A stretch of DNA of 15,346 bases from Planctomycetota bacterium (GTDB taxonomy: Bacteria; Planctomycetota; Planctomycetia; Pirellulales; Pirellulaceae): NCBI GenBank assembly GCA_026692885.1, contig JAPLNJ010001083.1, forward strand, positions 1 through 15,346, written 5' to 3'. A program made the translations under genes and the position numbers. Under the pieces are notes generated by a model. The model did no database searches. It had not been told where the DNA came from and worked only from the letters and a program-made list of their open reading frames with translations. This document shows, in pieces, positions 1 to 7,600 of this stretch (position 1 is the stretch's first letter; the number at the start of each line of letters is the position of its first letter).

Positions 1-67
1 GCCCAGTGGGGAAAGTGGCGGAATACAACGACTTACGCTTAACCTCGTACCATTCGGGGCAGACCCG

Positions 68-613
68 ATGGCGGTAGCTTCTGTTCACCAACCCCCGAGC
101 GGCGCCATGAACGGTGACAAACCATCGCTGCCACGCGGGTATCCTCTCGGCACGCTGTTTCTGCTGGTTGCAACCTGCGCCGTGATCTTGGCGTTGGTGG
201 CGCTGTTGATGCGGGAGCCAAAACGACTCGACGATTTGGTCGTCCCGATCTTGATCTCGGCCGCGGCGGGTGCCTTGCTCTTGATGGTGATGGGGATTTT
301 CGTGGGGCTGTTTCACTTCTCGCGACTGCGCGGGGTAGCCTGGGGCAGCTTGGTGGGCGGGCTGTTGGGGCTGTTCTGCGGGCCGATCCTGTATGTTTCT
401 GCGTCGGCTTTTCCGCACGTGCTGCTGACGTCCTTGGTCGGCGCGAGCCTGGTTGTCGGCACCGCCACCCTAATCCGACTCATGACCGGTCGCGAGGTCG
501 ACGCGGCCCACACCGGTGTCGTCGAACCGACGGTCGCTGTGCCGAAACGCCATCCGCTCGATCCGGATCCAGAGGATGATCTGGGCGAGAATCCGTTTGC
601 GAGATCATCGTAA
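68..613 (+). CDS. Four-helix membrane protein of unknown function
   Basis: The 181-residue product has a short polar N-terminus, then four hydrophobic segments at about residues 26-48, 57-83, 89-111 and 115-137, and an acidic, proline-containing tail from about 140 to 181. It is therefore most likely an inner-membrane protein with both ends in the cytoplasm. The segment GYPLGTLFLLVATCAV resembles the opening helix of many small planctomycete membrane proteins, but I do not recognise a named family and assign no function. The start is uncertain. The frame stays open to the left edge of the window; ATG at 68 and ATG at 107 (residue 14) are both possible and neither has a strong Shine-Dalgarno. 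The second places the start just before the first helix. The gene runs convergently into the metallopeptidase gene, leaving a 46-bp gap. Confidence 0.7.
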   Translation: MAVASVHQPPSGAMNGDKPSLPRGYPLGTLFLLVATCAVILALVALLMREPKRLDDLVVPILISAAAGALLLMVMGIFVGLFHFSRLRGVAWGSLVGGLLGLFCGPILYVSASAFPHVLLTSLVGASLVVGTATLIRLMTGREVDAAHTGVVEPTVAVPKRHPLDPDPEDDLGENPFARSS

Positions 614-659
614 CTTCGCCCTCCCAAGCAATCGCTCGCCCAAAATCAATCGCAACCGC

Positions 660-1052
660 TCAGTAGCCCAACTCCTCTAACTCATGCTCACTCAGGCCGT
701 GGTAGTGGCCCAACTCGTGCAGCATGGTGATCCGGATCTGCCGTCGTAACTCATCATCGTCGATCTTGCCGGAGACCTTCACGGCCAGTGAAAGAATGCC
801 CTCCCGATACAGGTAGATCGCATCCGACAGCACGCCGGACGCTTCGACTTGTTTGTGCGTCAGCGGGATTCCGGTGTACAGGCCGCACAAATTGCGTCGC
901 CGCCGGATGCCCGTCCGGCGCAGTACCGTCGGCGAGGGATAGTCCTCGACGTACATCGTGACCTCTTCCAACAACTCGTGGACGCGTAGCGGCACCTGGG
1001 TCAAGACCCACTCCAGTTGCTGGTCAAAATACGTACGTAGTTTGCGGTTCAT
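660..1052 (-). CDS. Small zincin-type metallopeptidase (Zincin_1 / DUF1025-like)
   Basis: The product of about 130 residues ends with TMLHELGHYHGLSEHELEELGY-type sequence. It contains the HExxH zinc-protease motif HELGH at residues 112-116, followed by a conserved acidic end. Ahead of it come the family blocks V-x-V-E-D-x-P, LxGLYxGIPL and a strand with IYLYREGI. Order, length and motifs fit the small bacterial metallopeptidase family PF06262, whose members are short soluble proteins of unknown substrate. His112, Glu113 and His116 are the expected zinc and catalytic residues, and a downstream Glu may be the third ligand. ATG at 1052 is chosen because a GGAG lies 12 bases upstream and because a plausible -10 box around 1079-1084 would put the transcript start near 1072. 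The alternative GTG start at 1070 would leave almost no leader. The gene is divergent from the CPBP protease gene. Confidence 0.85.
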   Translation of the reverse strand: MNRKLRTYFDQQLEWVLTQVPLRVHELLEEVTMYVEDYPSPTVLRRTGIRRRRNLCGLYTGIPLTHKQVEASGVLSDAIYLYREGILSLAVKVSGKIDDDELRRQIRITMLHELGHYHGLSEHELEELGY

Positions 1053-1078
1053 AGGCGATCGATTCTCCACGAACGTAG

Positions 1079-1107
1079 GTTATACCGTCTGCGACCGACG
1101 CTGCCAG
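1079..1107 (-). promoter_or_regulatory. Putative sigma70-like promoter for the metallopeptidase gene
   Basis: Read on the minus strand, CTGGCA (1107-1102) is followed after 17 bases by TATAAC (1084-1079), four and five matches to the -35 and -10 consensus. The predicted transcript would begin near 1072, about 20 bases before the ATG at 1052. This is pattern matching only; planctomycete promoters are poorly defined. Confidence 0.35.
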
Positions 1108-1121
1108 TAGGTCCCGTCGGC

Positions 1122-1151
1122 TTGAAGGACACCCAGGGGCAGGCGTATATT
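1122..1151 (+). promoter_or_regulatory. Putative sigma70-like promoter for the CPBP protease gene
   Basis: TTGAAG (1122-1127) and TATATT (1146-1151) are separated by 18 bases, a good sigma70-type spacing. Transcription would start near 1158, giving a leader of about 45 bases before the ATG at 1203. This argues against the longer ORF start at 1122, which would lie inside the promoter. It is back to back with the minus-strand promoter, so the 150-bp gap would serve both genes. Confidence 0.4.
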
Positions 1152-1202
1152 GGGCGGGCCAAGCATCGCCGAAGACCGCAGGAAAGGAGCCGTTTCGAAA
1201 GC

Positions 1203-1976
1203 ATGTCCGCAGACCGACCGAGCACAACGCCGCGGAGTGCCAGCGGCTACTGGCACGAATCGGCTCGTCCGCTGCCGAGTTTGGCGTTTGTCACGCCGAT
1301 GCTGCTGTTCTACGAGGTTGGGGTGCTGTTGCTGGGCCCGCAGGCTTTGCGCAACGCGGCCGACGTGTGGTTGCGGCAACTCCTGGATACGCTGGGGTTC
1401 AGTCAGTACTTCCTGCTGCCGATTCTGACCTGCGGTGTGCTGCTGGCCTGGCAGCATGCCAGCCATCGGCCGTGGCGCATCCGGTGGAGCGTCTGCTACG
1501 GGATGCTGCTGGAGTCCTGCGTATTCGGTTTCCTGCTGGTGGTGCTCGCCAGTTGGCAAGGTTTGTTGTTCTCGCCGCCGAACGCCGTCGGCGAGGTCCC
1601 GACCGACTCGACTCGGCAGTTTTTCGGTTTGCTGGTGGGCTACGTGGGCGCGGGCATCTACGAAGAGGTTCTGTTTCGGATGTTGATGTTGCCGGCCGCC
1701 GTGGGGTTGCTGCGGATGGGCGGCTTTTCGATGCGGACGAGCTTGATTGCGTCGGTGATCGCGATCAGTCTGTTGTTCGCCGCCGCCCACTATCGCTTCG
1801 ACTTTACGCTCGTCGGTCACCGGTTTGCTACGTTGCACGGCGAGTCGTTTGTCTGGGGTAGTTTTCTGTTTCGCTTTCTGGCCGGTGCTTTGTTCGCGCT
1901 GCTATACGTCTTTCGCGGCTTCGGCGTGACGGCCGGCTCGCACGCCATGTACGACCTATTCACCCTGGTGTTTTGA
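1203..1976 (+). CDS. CPBP family intramembrane glutamic protease
   Basis: The 257-residue protein has several hydrophobic segments (for example about 26-45, 67-83, 97-118, 140-155, 180-196 and 222-240) and the CPBP/Abi (CAAX-protease and bacteriocin-processing) signature. The first motif is GIYEEVLFR with Glu154-Glu155 and Arg159; the second is a histidine in AAAHY (His196); the last is GSHAMYD (His247, Asp251). In the family the paired glutamates and histidines form the active site within the membrane. Substrates are usually unknown; known relatives process prenylated proteins or peptides, or give bacteriocin immunity. The ATG at 1203 is preferred because AGGAAAGGAG lies upstream (GGAG 13 bases before) and because the extension back to 1122 is basic, unlike the family, and overlaps a likely promoter. 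Nothing in the neighbourhood points to a substrate. Confidence 0.88.
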   Translation: MSADRPSTTPRSASGYWHESARPLPSLAFVTPMLLFYEVGVLLLGPQALRNAADVWLRQLLDTLGFSQYFLLPILTCGVLLAWQHASHRPWRIRWSVCYGMLLESCVFGFLLVVLASWQGLLFSPPNAVGEVPTDSTRQFFGLLVGYVGAGIYEEVLFRMLMLPAAVGLLRMGGFSMRTSLIASVIAISLLFAAAHYRFDFTLVGHRFATLHGESFVWGSFLFRFLAGALFALLYVFRGFGVTAGSHAMYDLFTLVF

Positions 1977-2043
1977 CGCAGGTCGCTCGGACACCACCGG
2001 GTCCAGCGGGCTATGGATATGATCGGCGGCGCTACAAGATGTA

Positions 2044-2095
2044 GGGTGAGCTGTGCCCACCAATGTCAGCCGCTCGTGGTGGACACAGCCCACCC
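2044..2095. repeat. Imperfect inverted repeat, 19-bp arms
   Basis: The left arm GGGTGAGCTGTGCCCACCA (2044-2062) and the right arm (2077-2095) are reverse complements at 17 of 19 positions, with a 14-base loop between them. The core resembles the GGGTGGGCTGTGCCCACC type of palindromic intergenic repeat that I recall from planctomycete genomes. Whether it is dispersed in this genome cannot be seen from one window. It lies about 70 bp past the CPBP stop codon but has no T-run, so it is not an obvious intrinsic terminator. Confidence 0.7.
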
Positions 2096-2432
2096 TTTGG
2101 CCCCAGATACCGCTACACAAATCTACGCGGCGAGCGGTCCTCCGACGCCGAGCGCTGGCTGTTCTGGGCGGGGCCGCTGATGGCCAACCGCCGGCCACGT
2201 GGTTGGTGCTTCCACACCAAGCCGGCATCGCGCCGGCCACGAACTGCCCACCCCGTTCCGGATCCCTGCTCTCAGGCGACCATCGTTCGCTTGCTTGGCG
2301 TTCGACGTTGTCTGGAGAACCTGCGGCGTAACTGAACTCCTTCCGTTTGGCGACTTGGCGGACTTTGATGGCCAACTTGATGCCGGCTTCTGGCTTCGCT
2401 GAGTTCCGGCCTACGTTCCCAGTGGGTTCCCC

Positions 2433-2462
2433 TCGGCCACTGGATTGTCGGCCACTGGATTG
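2433..2462. repeat. Perfect 15-bp tandem duplication
   Basis: TCGGCCACTGGATTG occurs twice without a gap (2433-2447 and 2448-2462). It lies outside any credible gene and looks like a recent slippage duplication. It is immediately followed by the 12-bp palindrome CTTTCGCGAAAG. Confidence 0.85.
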
Positions 2463-2465
2463 CCG

Positions 2466-2477
2466 CTTTCGCGAAAG
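2466..2477. promoter_or_regulatory. 12-bp perfect palindrome next to a -10-like hexamer
   Basis: CTTTCGCGAAAG is a perfect dyad, and TATGCT follows two bases on at 2479-2484. A dyad overlapping a promoter spacer is what a repressor operator looks like. No convincing -35 box lies 16-18 bases upstream, however, so the promoter itself is unproven. If real, it would read towards the hsdM relic and possibly the SEFIR operon. Confidence 0.2.
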
Positions 2478-2565
2478 GTATGCTGATAGGCTTCACCGCG
2501 TGAATGGACTGCTTCGCGGTTCGTCACAAGACAGGTCTTAAAGGGACAGTTGCTTCGGAGAGAAA

Positions 2566-3019
2566 AGTGCGAACAAGAAGTCCGACTCCAGCGGTGCCAA
2601 CCCTGGCTGCGGTGCCAACCCTGGCTGCGAGGCCAACCCCGGCTGCGAGGCCAAGCTCTGGCTGCGAGGCCAAGCTCTGGCTGACGGTGGACAAGCTCAG
2701 CAACAACAGGGATGCGGCCGAGTACAAGCACGTCCTGCTGGGACTGATCTTCCTTAAGTACATCTCCGGTCCCTTCGAGCAGCGGTATCAGAAGCTGTTG
2801 GCCGAAGTGGGCGAAGGGGCCGATCCCGAAGACCCGCACGAGTATCGGGCGGACAACGTCTTTTGGGTGTCGGTGGAGACTCACTCGCAGACGCTGCAAG
2901 ACAACGCCCAGCAGCCGTCCATCGGTAAGCGGATCGACGACGCGATGGTCGCCATCGAGCGTGACAACTCACTGCGCTCAACGCCCTTCCTCATTTCGAA
3001 TCGCGTTTTTGACGGGTAG
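2566..3019 (+). pseudogene. hsdM: Truncated 5' remnant of type I restriction-modification methyltransferase subunit HsdM
   Basis: From about 2647 to 2970 the translation matches the N-terminal helical domain of HsdM: EAKLWLTVDKL, then NNRDAAEYKHVLLGLIFLKYIS, then EYRADNVFWV and IGKRIDDAMVAIERDN. After that the sequence loses similarity and stops at 3019. The SAM-binding and NPPY catalytic parts, roughly 350-400 residues of the usual 500 or so, are absent, and no hsdS or hsdR is present. The 5' end is also altered. In one frame, codons 2566-2664 read KSANKKSDSSGANPGC-like sequence into EAKLWL, which looks like a native HsdM start without its ATG. A 19-bp duplication (2647-2665 and 2666-2684) then shifts the rest into another frame. 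A GTG at 2567, with GGAG six bases upstream, happens to open a continuous 150-residue frame through the whole relic, so a short product may still be made. It could not methylate DNA. Confidence 0.85.
2593..2684 (+). repeat. Tandem 18/19-bp repeat inside the hsdM relic
   Basis: Five units follow one another: GGTGCCAACCCTGGCTGC twice (2593-2610, 2611-2628), a variant GAGGCCAACCCCGGCTGC (2629-2646), then GAGGCCAAGCTCTGGCTGC (2647-2665) and the same again with one change (2666-2684). The first three are 18 bp and keep the frame; the last two are 19 bp and shift it. In the ancestral frame the units read GANPGC, GANPGC, EANPGC and EAKLWL, so the array arose by repeated duplication of the codons just before and across the conserved EAKLW motif. 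Confidence 0.9.
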
Positions 3020-3031
3020 ACACTGGAACCG

Positions 3032-3036
3032 AAGGA
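3032..3036 (+). promoter_or_regulatory. Ribosome binding site of the SEFIR gene
   Basis: AAGGA lies seven bases before the GTG at 3044, and it decides this non-ATG start. The conserved SEFIR strand begins only ten residues further on, which fits. Confidence 0.7.
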
Positions 3037-3043
3037 CATTCTT

Positions 3044-4651
3044 GTGAACGAATTAGCGGTAGCAACTCCTATACCGAAGGTCTTCATCAGCTACAGCCAT
3101 GATTCCGAACAGCACCGCAATCGTGTGCTCGCGTTTTCTGAACGGTTGCGTTCGGATGGTATCGAGACCGTTCTCGACCAGTATGTAGCGGGCGCGCCGG
3201 CGAAGGGATGGCCGCGTTGGATGCTCGATCAACTCGATGCCGCGGACTACGTTCTCGTCGTTTGCACAGAGACCTACTACCGCAGATTTCGTGGTCAAGA
3301 GGAGCCTGGTAAAGGCAAGGGCGTAGATTGGGAGGGTGCTCTCATTACTCAAGAGATTTACGACGGTCGCAGCCAGACTCTGAAGTTCGTACCCGTCTTT
3401 CTTTCTGATGCCACCGACAAGTGGATACCCGATCCGTTGCGCGCCGGAAATTACTACGCCCTGACCTCCGAGGATGCCTACAATCGGCTTTACGATTTCC
3501 TGCTCAGGCAAGCGGGTGTTGAACCTGGAAAGTTGGGCCCACTCAAAGCGAAGAATCGCAGGCAAGGCGAGGCAATGACATTTCCGGGCAACGCGGCGCC
3601 TTCACTCGTGGAGCCGCAGGCACCCCAAGAGGCATTTCGTTCCTTGAGTGAGTCTCGCGCACGGGTAGAAACCAGGGAGAAGGTCAAATCGGTCACACAG
3701 GGCTTCACCGCGCTTGTGGATCTGATGCAACTGCCGGAGGTCCGTGATGTCGTCGTTCGCTTTCAAACAGAATTCCAGGCTGCGAGCGAGCAGATCACAC
3801 TGTTGGCGGCTTTTAAGGACTTTCACGACGCGCTTCATACGATTCACACGATGTGTCACGACACCCTCCAGGGAGAGGCCGCCAAGGCCAATTCGGATGA
3901 CGTGAATTGGAGAATGCTAAAACCCGTTCGCGACACGTTACGCAGGCAGGTGGACGAGATGCAGGAACTCGTGGGCACATCGAGCGTCTTTGCCCGAGAA
4001 GTCGACAACGTGAATCAACTTGAATTGGCGTGTCAAGATTTGGAAAGTTCGATCGAAAACAAAGATTTTGCGAAACTTACTGGCACCAATGAGTGTGTTG
4101 GCGCCATCCTTGGAAGCGAACTCTCCTGGATCAACAACTCACTGACGGCGACAGCTCGCGTTCTTCGCTTGCAGCCGCTTTCTGACGCGATGAAACTCGT
4201 CGATGAACGTCTCGCGGCTTACTCGCCTGACCAGGGCACTGTGTCTCACCTCCGCGATGGAATGGTTAGCGTCGCACGCTTGGGGCAAAAACTTTTGGTG
4301 CTCGTCGATCAACACGACAAGTGGCAACAAATCGACGATCTGATGCGTCTGCTGGGCGACAAGCCGTCTGCACTGAACATGAGACTCAAGTGGCCTAAGC
4401 TTTCCAAACTGATCACGGAGCAGTGTGCCACGCAAGCGGAGAAATGGATGACGAAACTGATGAACAGGATGGAGGTAGTCGCGGGTTTGTTCGCCAAGCA
4501 GGACTATCCCGCGCTGGTCGAACCGTTCCAGGATATTTGTGGTGATGCGGACGACCGCTTCTTCCGAGTCGATCAGGAATTGAAGAAGTTTTGTGGCGAA
4601 CTTCGCGAAGTCGGCACCCCCCTCGTAAACCTGCTAGGCTATCTCAAATGA
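3044..4651 (+). CDS. SEFIR-domain effector with helical C-terminal region
   Basis: This is a 535-residue soluble protein. Residues 10-155 form a SEFIR domain, a TIR-like fold. Box-like motifs are visible in order: PKVFISYSHDSEQHRNRV (11-28), a GWPRWMLDQLDAADYVLVV block (55-73), TETYYRRF (75-82), WEGALITQEIY (96-106) and KFVPVFL (114-120). In bacteria SEFIR and TIR domains are known NAD-consuming immune effectors; Glu97 of the WEG motif is a candidate catalytic residue, which I infer rather than know. Residues 160-195 are a loose linker. Residues 200-535 are almost entirely predicted helix with no motif I can name; the stretch EQITLLAAFKDFHDALHTI reminds me of a helical region shared with other STAND-linked proteins, and CATRA is the comparison to make. 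The gene starts with GTG behind AAGGA and overlaps the next gene by four bases (ATGA), so the two are almost certainly translated together. Confidence 0.9.
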   Translation: MNELAVATPIPKVFISYSHDSEQHRNRVLAFSERLRSDGIETVLDQYVAGAPAKGWPRWMLDQLDAADYVLVVCTETYYRRFRGQEEPGKGKGVDWEGALITQEIYDGRSQTLKFVPVFLSDATDKWIPDPLRAGNYYALTSEDAYNRLYDFLLRQAGVEPGKLGPLKAKNRRQGEAMTFPGNAAPSLVEPQAPQEAFRSLSESRARVETREKVKSVTQGFTALVDLMQLPEVRDVVVRFQTEFQAASEQITLLAAFKDFHDALHTIHTMCHDTLQGEAAKANSDDVNWRMLKPVRDTLRRQVDEMQELVGTSSVFAREVDNVNQLELACQDLESSIENKDFAKLTGTNECVGAILGSELSWINNSLTATARVLRLQPLSDAMKLVDERLAAYSPDQGTVSHLRDGMVSVARLGQKLLVLVDQHDKWQQIDDLMRLLGDKPSALNMRLKWPKLSKLITEQCATQAEKWMTKLMNRMEVVAGLFAKQDYPALVEPFQDICGDADDRFFRVDQELKKFCGELREVGTPLVNLLGYLK

Positions 4652-7600
4652 CATTTTCTTCAGCGACAGATCTCTACCCCACGTTTGCTGCGGTCCAGGA
4701 GGCTTACCTGGCACTCGAAGAAAACTTCCAGGCCGAGGGCGCAACGCCTGAATCGCTGGCGGCCATCCAGGAGTTCTTGCATCGTGCGGAATCAACTGGA
4801 GTCCTTCTGGACAACCGGCAGGAACGGTCGAGTTGTCAGAATCTCTTGAACTACTGGACGACAGTGCTGATTCGGCTCGATCTCGATGCTCCTCGCAGAA
4901 ACCTCGCGGACTTCGACCTGTCGCAGGCTCCCGCACTTAGCGATGAAAGTTGTCCGTATGTGGGACTCAGCGAGTTCCGACTTGAGCGAGCCAATGTGTA
5001 TTTCGGGCATCGACAACTAATTCAGCAGATTCTCGATCTTCTGCGCGACCGCCAATTGGTGGTGGTAACCGGATCATCGGGAAGTGGGAAGTCGTCGGTC
5101 GTTCTAGCCGGGGTCCTGCCACGCATTCAGGCGGGTGCGATTCCCACCAGCGAGACATGGGTCTGCCTTCCACCCATTGTGCCAGGCAAGGATCCGAACC
5201 AGGGACGCGTGCGAGTCGTCGAGTGGCTCGCCAAGTGCTCGACGCCCGCTGTCCTTGTCGTCGATCAGTTTGAAGAGCTTTTCACGCTCTGCACAGACCT
5301 GCCAGCGCGAGAACAATTTGTCGACTGGCTCGTGGCGATGAGCCGCCCCGAGAACGGCGGATATCGTGTGATTCTCACCGTCCGCACCGACTTCGAATCG
5401 TACTTGCAGAAGTTATCGGCACTTCGGCCTTTGTTGGAATCGTCTCTGCTTCGTGTCACTCCGCTGACTACCGCTGAACTGCGAGAGGCGATCGAGAAGC
5501 CTGCCGAGTTGGTCGGACTGAAATTCGAGCAGGGGATTGTTGAGGCTCTTGTTGGTGACATTCTCGGCGAACCAGCCGGTCTACCGTTATTGCAGTTCAC
5601 GCTGATGGCGTTGTGGGACCACCGCCAGCGGAACCGCATTCCATACGAGGCGTACAAACGTCTGGGTGGTGGTCGCGTGGCCCTTTCGCGATGCGCCGAT
5701 CAGTTTTTCGAAAAGCTCTTACCCGAAGAACAAATCACAGCAAAGAGGGTATTGTTGCAATTGGTGCAACCCGGCGAGGGGCTGGAGGTGACGCGCAACC
5801 GGGTGACAGAGGAATCGTTGTTCCGATCAGGCGAAGCGCGTGATCGTATTGAGCGGGTTGTTGAAAAGTTGGTTGCAGCGCGTTTAGTCCGCAGGACCGC
5901 GCCAGAAACAACGGGCGTTGCCGAAATCGAGGTGGTCCATGAATCGCTCGTCCGCAACTGGCCGCGTTTGGTGGATTGGATCGAAGACGAACGCGAGGTT
6001 CTCCGCCGCCACAAGAGAATTACCCAGGCGGCCCACGACTGGAACACAAACGGACGGAACTCGAGTTGGCTCTACCGTGGCGAAAGTCTTGCAACTGCGA
6101 GAGAATGGGCAGACAACCACCAAGAGAGTCTGAATGCACTGGAAATGGAGTTCCTGGATGCCAGCTCGCGGCGTACGAATACCCTACGAAGGGTACTAGT
6201 GTCTGTCCTCGTCGGGGGGGTCATCGCTACGGTAACGCTGTCCATATTTGCTGATGTGCAGAAACGGATAGCCATCAAACAAACGGCGGAAGCGATAAAG
6301 CAAACGGCGGAAGCCGAAAAGCAAACTCGCCATAGTACGGCAGAGCGTCTTGCTAACGCATCAGGAAAGTTGCCTGAACAGCAAGCGGTCAGCCGCCTCC
6401 TGCTCGCCGTGGAAGCGATGCGCAGTACTTTGGTTGATAAGGACGGCAAGGATACCAGGGATGATAAGATCCAGCCGAACGCGGCCCGTGCCTTTCAGGA
6501 CGCGTCACGTTTTGTCACGCCTGCGGGCGTCAAGACTCGCGTACTGGGCAGTCACTCTAAGGCGGTGACCTCCGTGGTTAGCAATTGGGATCCGAACAAG
6601 ACGGGTCGTCGTTTCCTCGTGACTGGAAGCGAAGACGAAAGTCCGAGCAGGATAACCGGAAGTGCCGTTAGGGTTTGGGATCTCTCGGAAGACGCTCTGC
6701 CTGGAAGGAATTACCTCTCACTGTCCGGTCATGGCAGCGCCGTGACCGCCGTCGGCGTCAGTCGGAAAGATCAGTGGCTCGTCGCCGGTACTGCGGAAGG
6801 AGCGGTGTTTCTGCGTGAATTTCGATCCGGTAATCCCGAACCAGTGGGAAGGCTCATTGGTCGCATCAACGGCAGCGTTTCTGACATCGAATTCTCCCGC
6901 ACGGGGCCATGGTGTGTCGTCAGTTCCCGCGAGGGTGCCATCCGTGCCTGGAACCTTGAATCGCCGGAGCAGTATTTTGACTTGAAGGGACACAGGAGTA
7001 CGGTTTCCGCCGTCGTGGCCTTTGAGTTACCGGGAACCGATACACAACCAAAGTCTCAATGGGTTGCGACTGGAGGGGGCGATGGGGCCGTCTTGTTTTG
7101 GAACGTCGATTCAAAGAATTCTAGACCGCGATGCAAACTTGACTTGGTCCCATCCTGGCTTTACGTTCACGACCTCGCCGTAACACCTGCCGACGATGAA
7201 TCAGGATCAATTAGTCAACTCCTCGTGGGAGCCGCCCAAGGCCGGATCATCGTCTGCGATATGGAGTTTCTCACAAAGCTAACCACTGAAACCGACTCAA
7301 CTTCACCGCAAATTGTCGCCTCGTTTCCAAAAGAAAGTCAACGCGCGTTCACGTTCCCAGAAGGACGAAATTCTAATTCGAGCAGTGCGATCTCGGTGGG
7401 TTTCTTAGATAACCACGCGTTTGTGGTCGCGGCGAGTGACGGGCAGATGTACTGGGGTGGTTCTGATAAGTCATCGAATATTTTACTAGAGAAAGAAAAG
7501 AGGCCCATCCCGCTGAATGCAGTTGATCCCAATATGGTTAACGATTCTCGATCGAGGGACTTTTCCGCCAGTTTTCTTCGCGTCCGACAAAATGACAGGG

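Larger units (their letters stand above)
1977..2565. other. Gene-free stretch with short repeats
   Basis: No reading frame here resembles a protein I know; the overlapping short open frames on both strands look like chance products of high GC. The stretch holds an imperfect inverted repeat (2044-2095), a small inverted repeat GCCGGC-N5-GCCGGC near 2222-2238, a perfect 15-bp tandem duplication (2433-2462), and a perfect 12-bp palindrome (2466-2477) followed directly by the -10-like TATGCT at 2479. Such repeat-rich DNA is consistent with a decayed or mobile-element-scarred intergenic region beside the broken hsdM. Confidence 0.6.

Noticed and set aside
1..42. Possible end of an upstream gene in frame 1 (stop at 40-42)
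   Set aside because: Only 13 codons are visible, too few to support a call.
1122..1202. Longer start of the CPBP protease
   Set aside because: The extension is arginine-rich, not family-like, and overlaps the TTGAAG-N18-TATATT promoter; ATG 1203 has AGGAAAGGAG upstream.
1080..1838. 252-codon minus-strand open frame opposite the CPBP gene
   Set aside because: The product is rich in Gln, His and Arg with no motif, while the plus strand codes a clear CPBP protease.
2053..2335. Several overlapping open frames in the gene-free stretch
   Set aside because: They run over the inverted repeat in all frames, and the products look random.
3009..3014. TTGACG as a -35 box for the SEFIR operon
   Set aside because: No -10-like sequence occurs 16-18 bases further on; the region there is the ribosome site.
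4591..4647. TTG start that adds 19 residues to the STAND protein
   Set aside because: The added residues are basic and lie inside the SEFIR gene. The ATG at 4648 makes the classic ATGA overlap and precedes a natural N-terminus.
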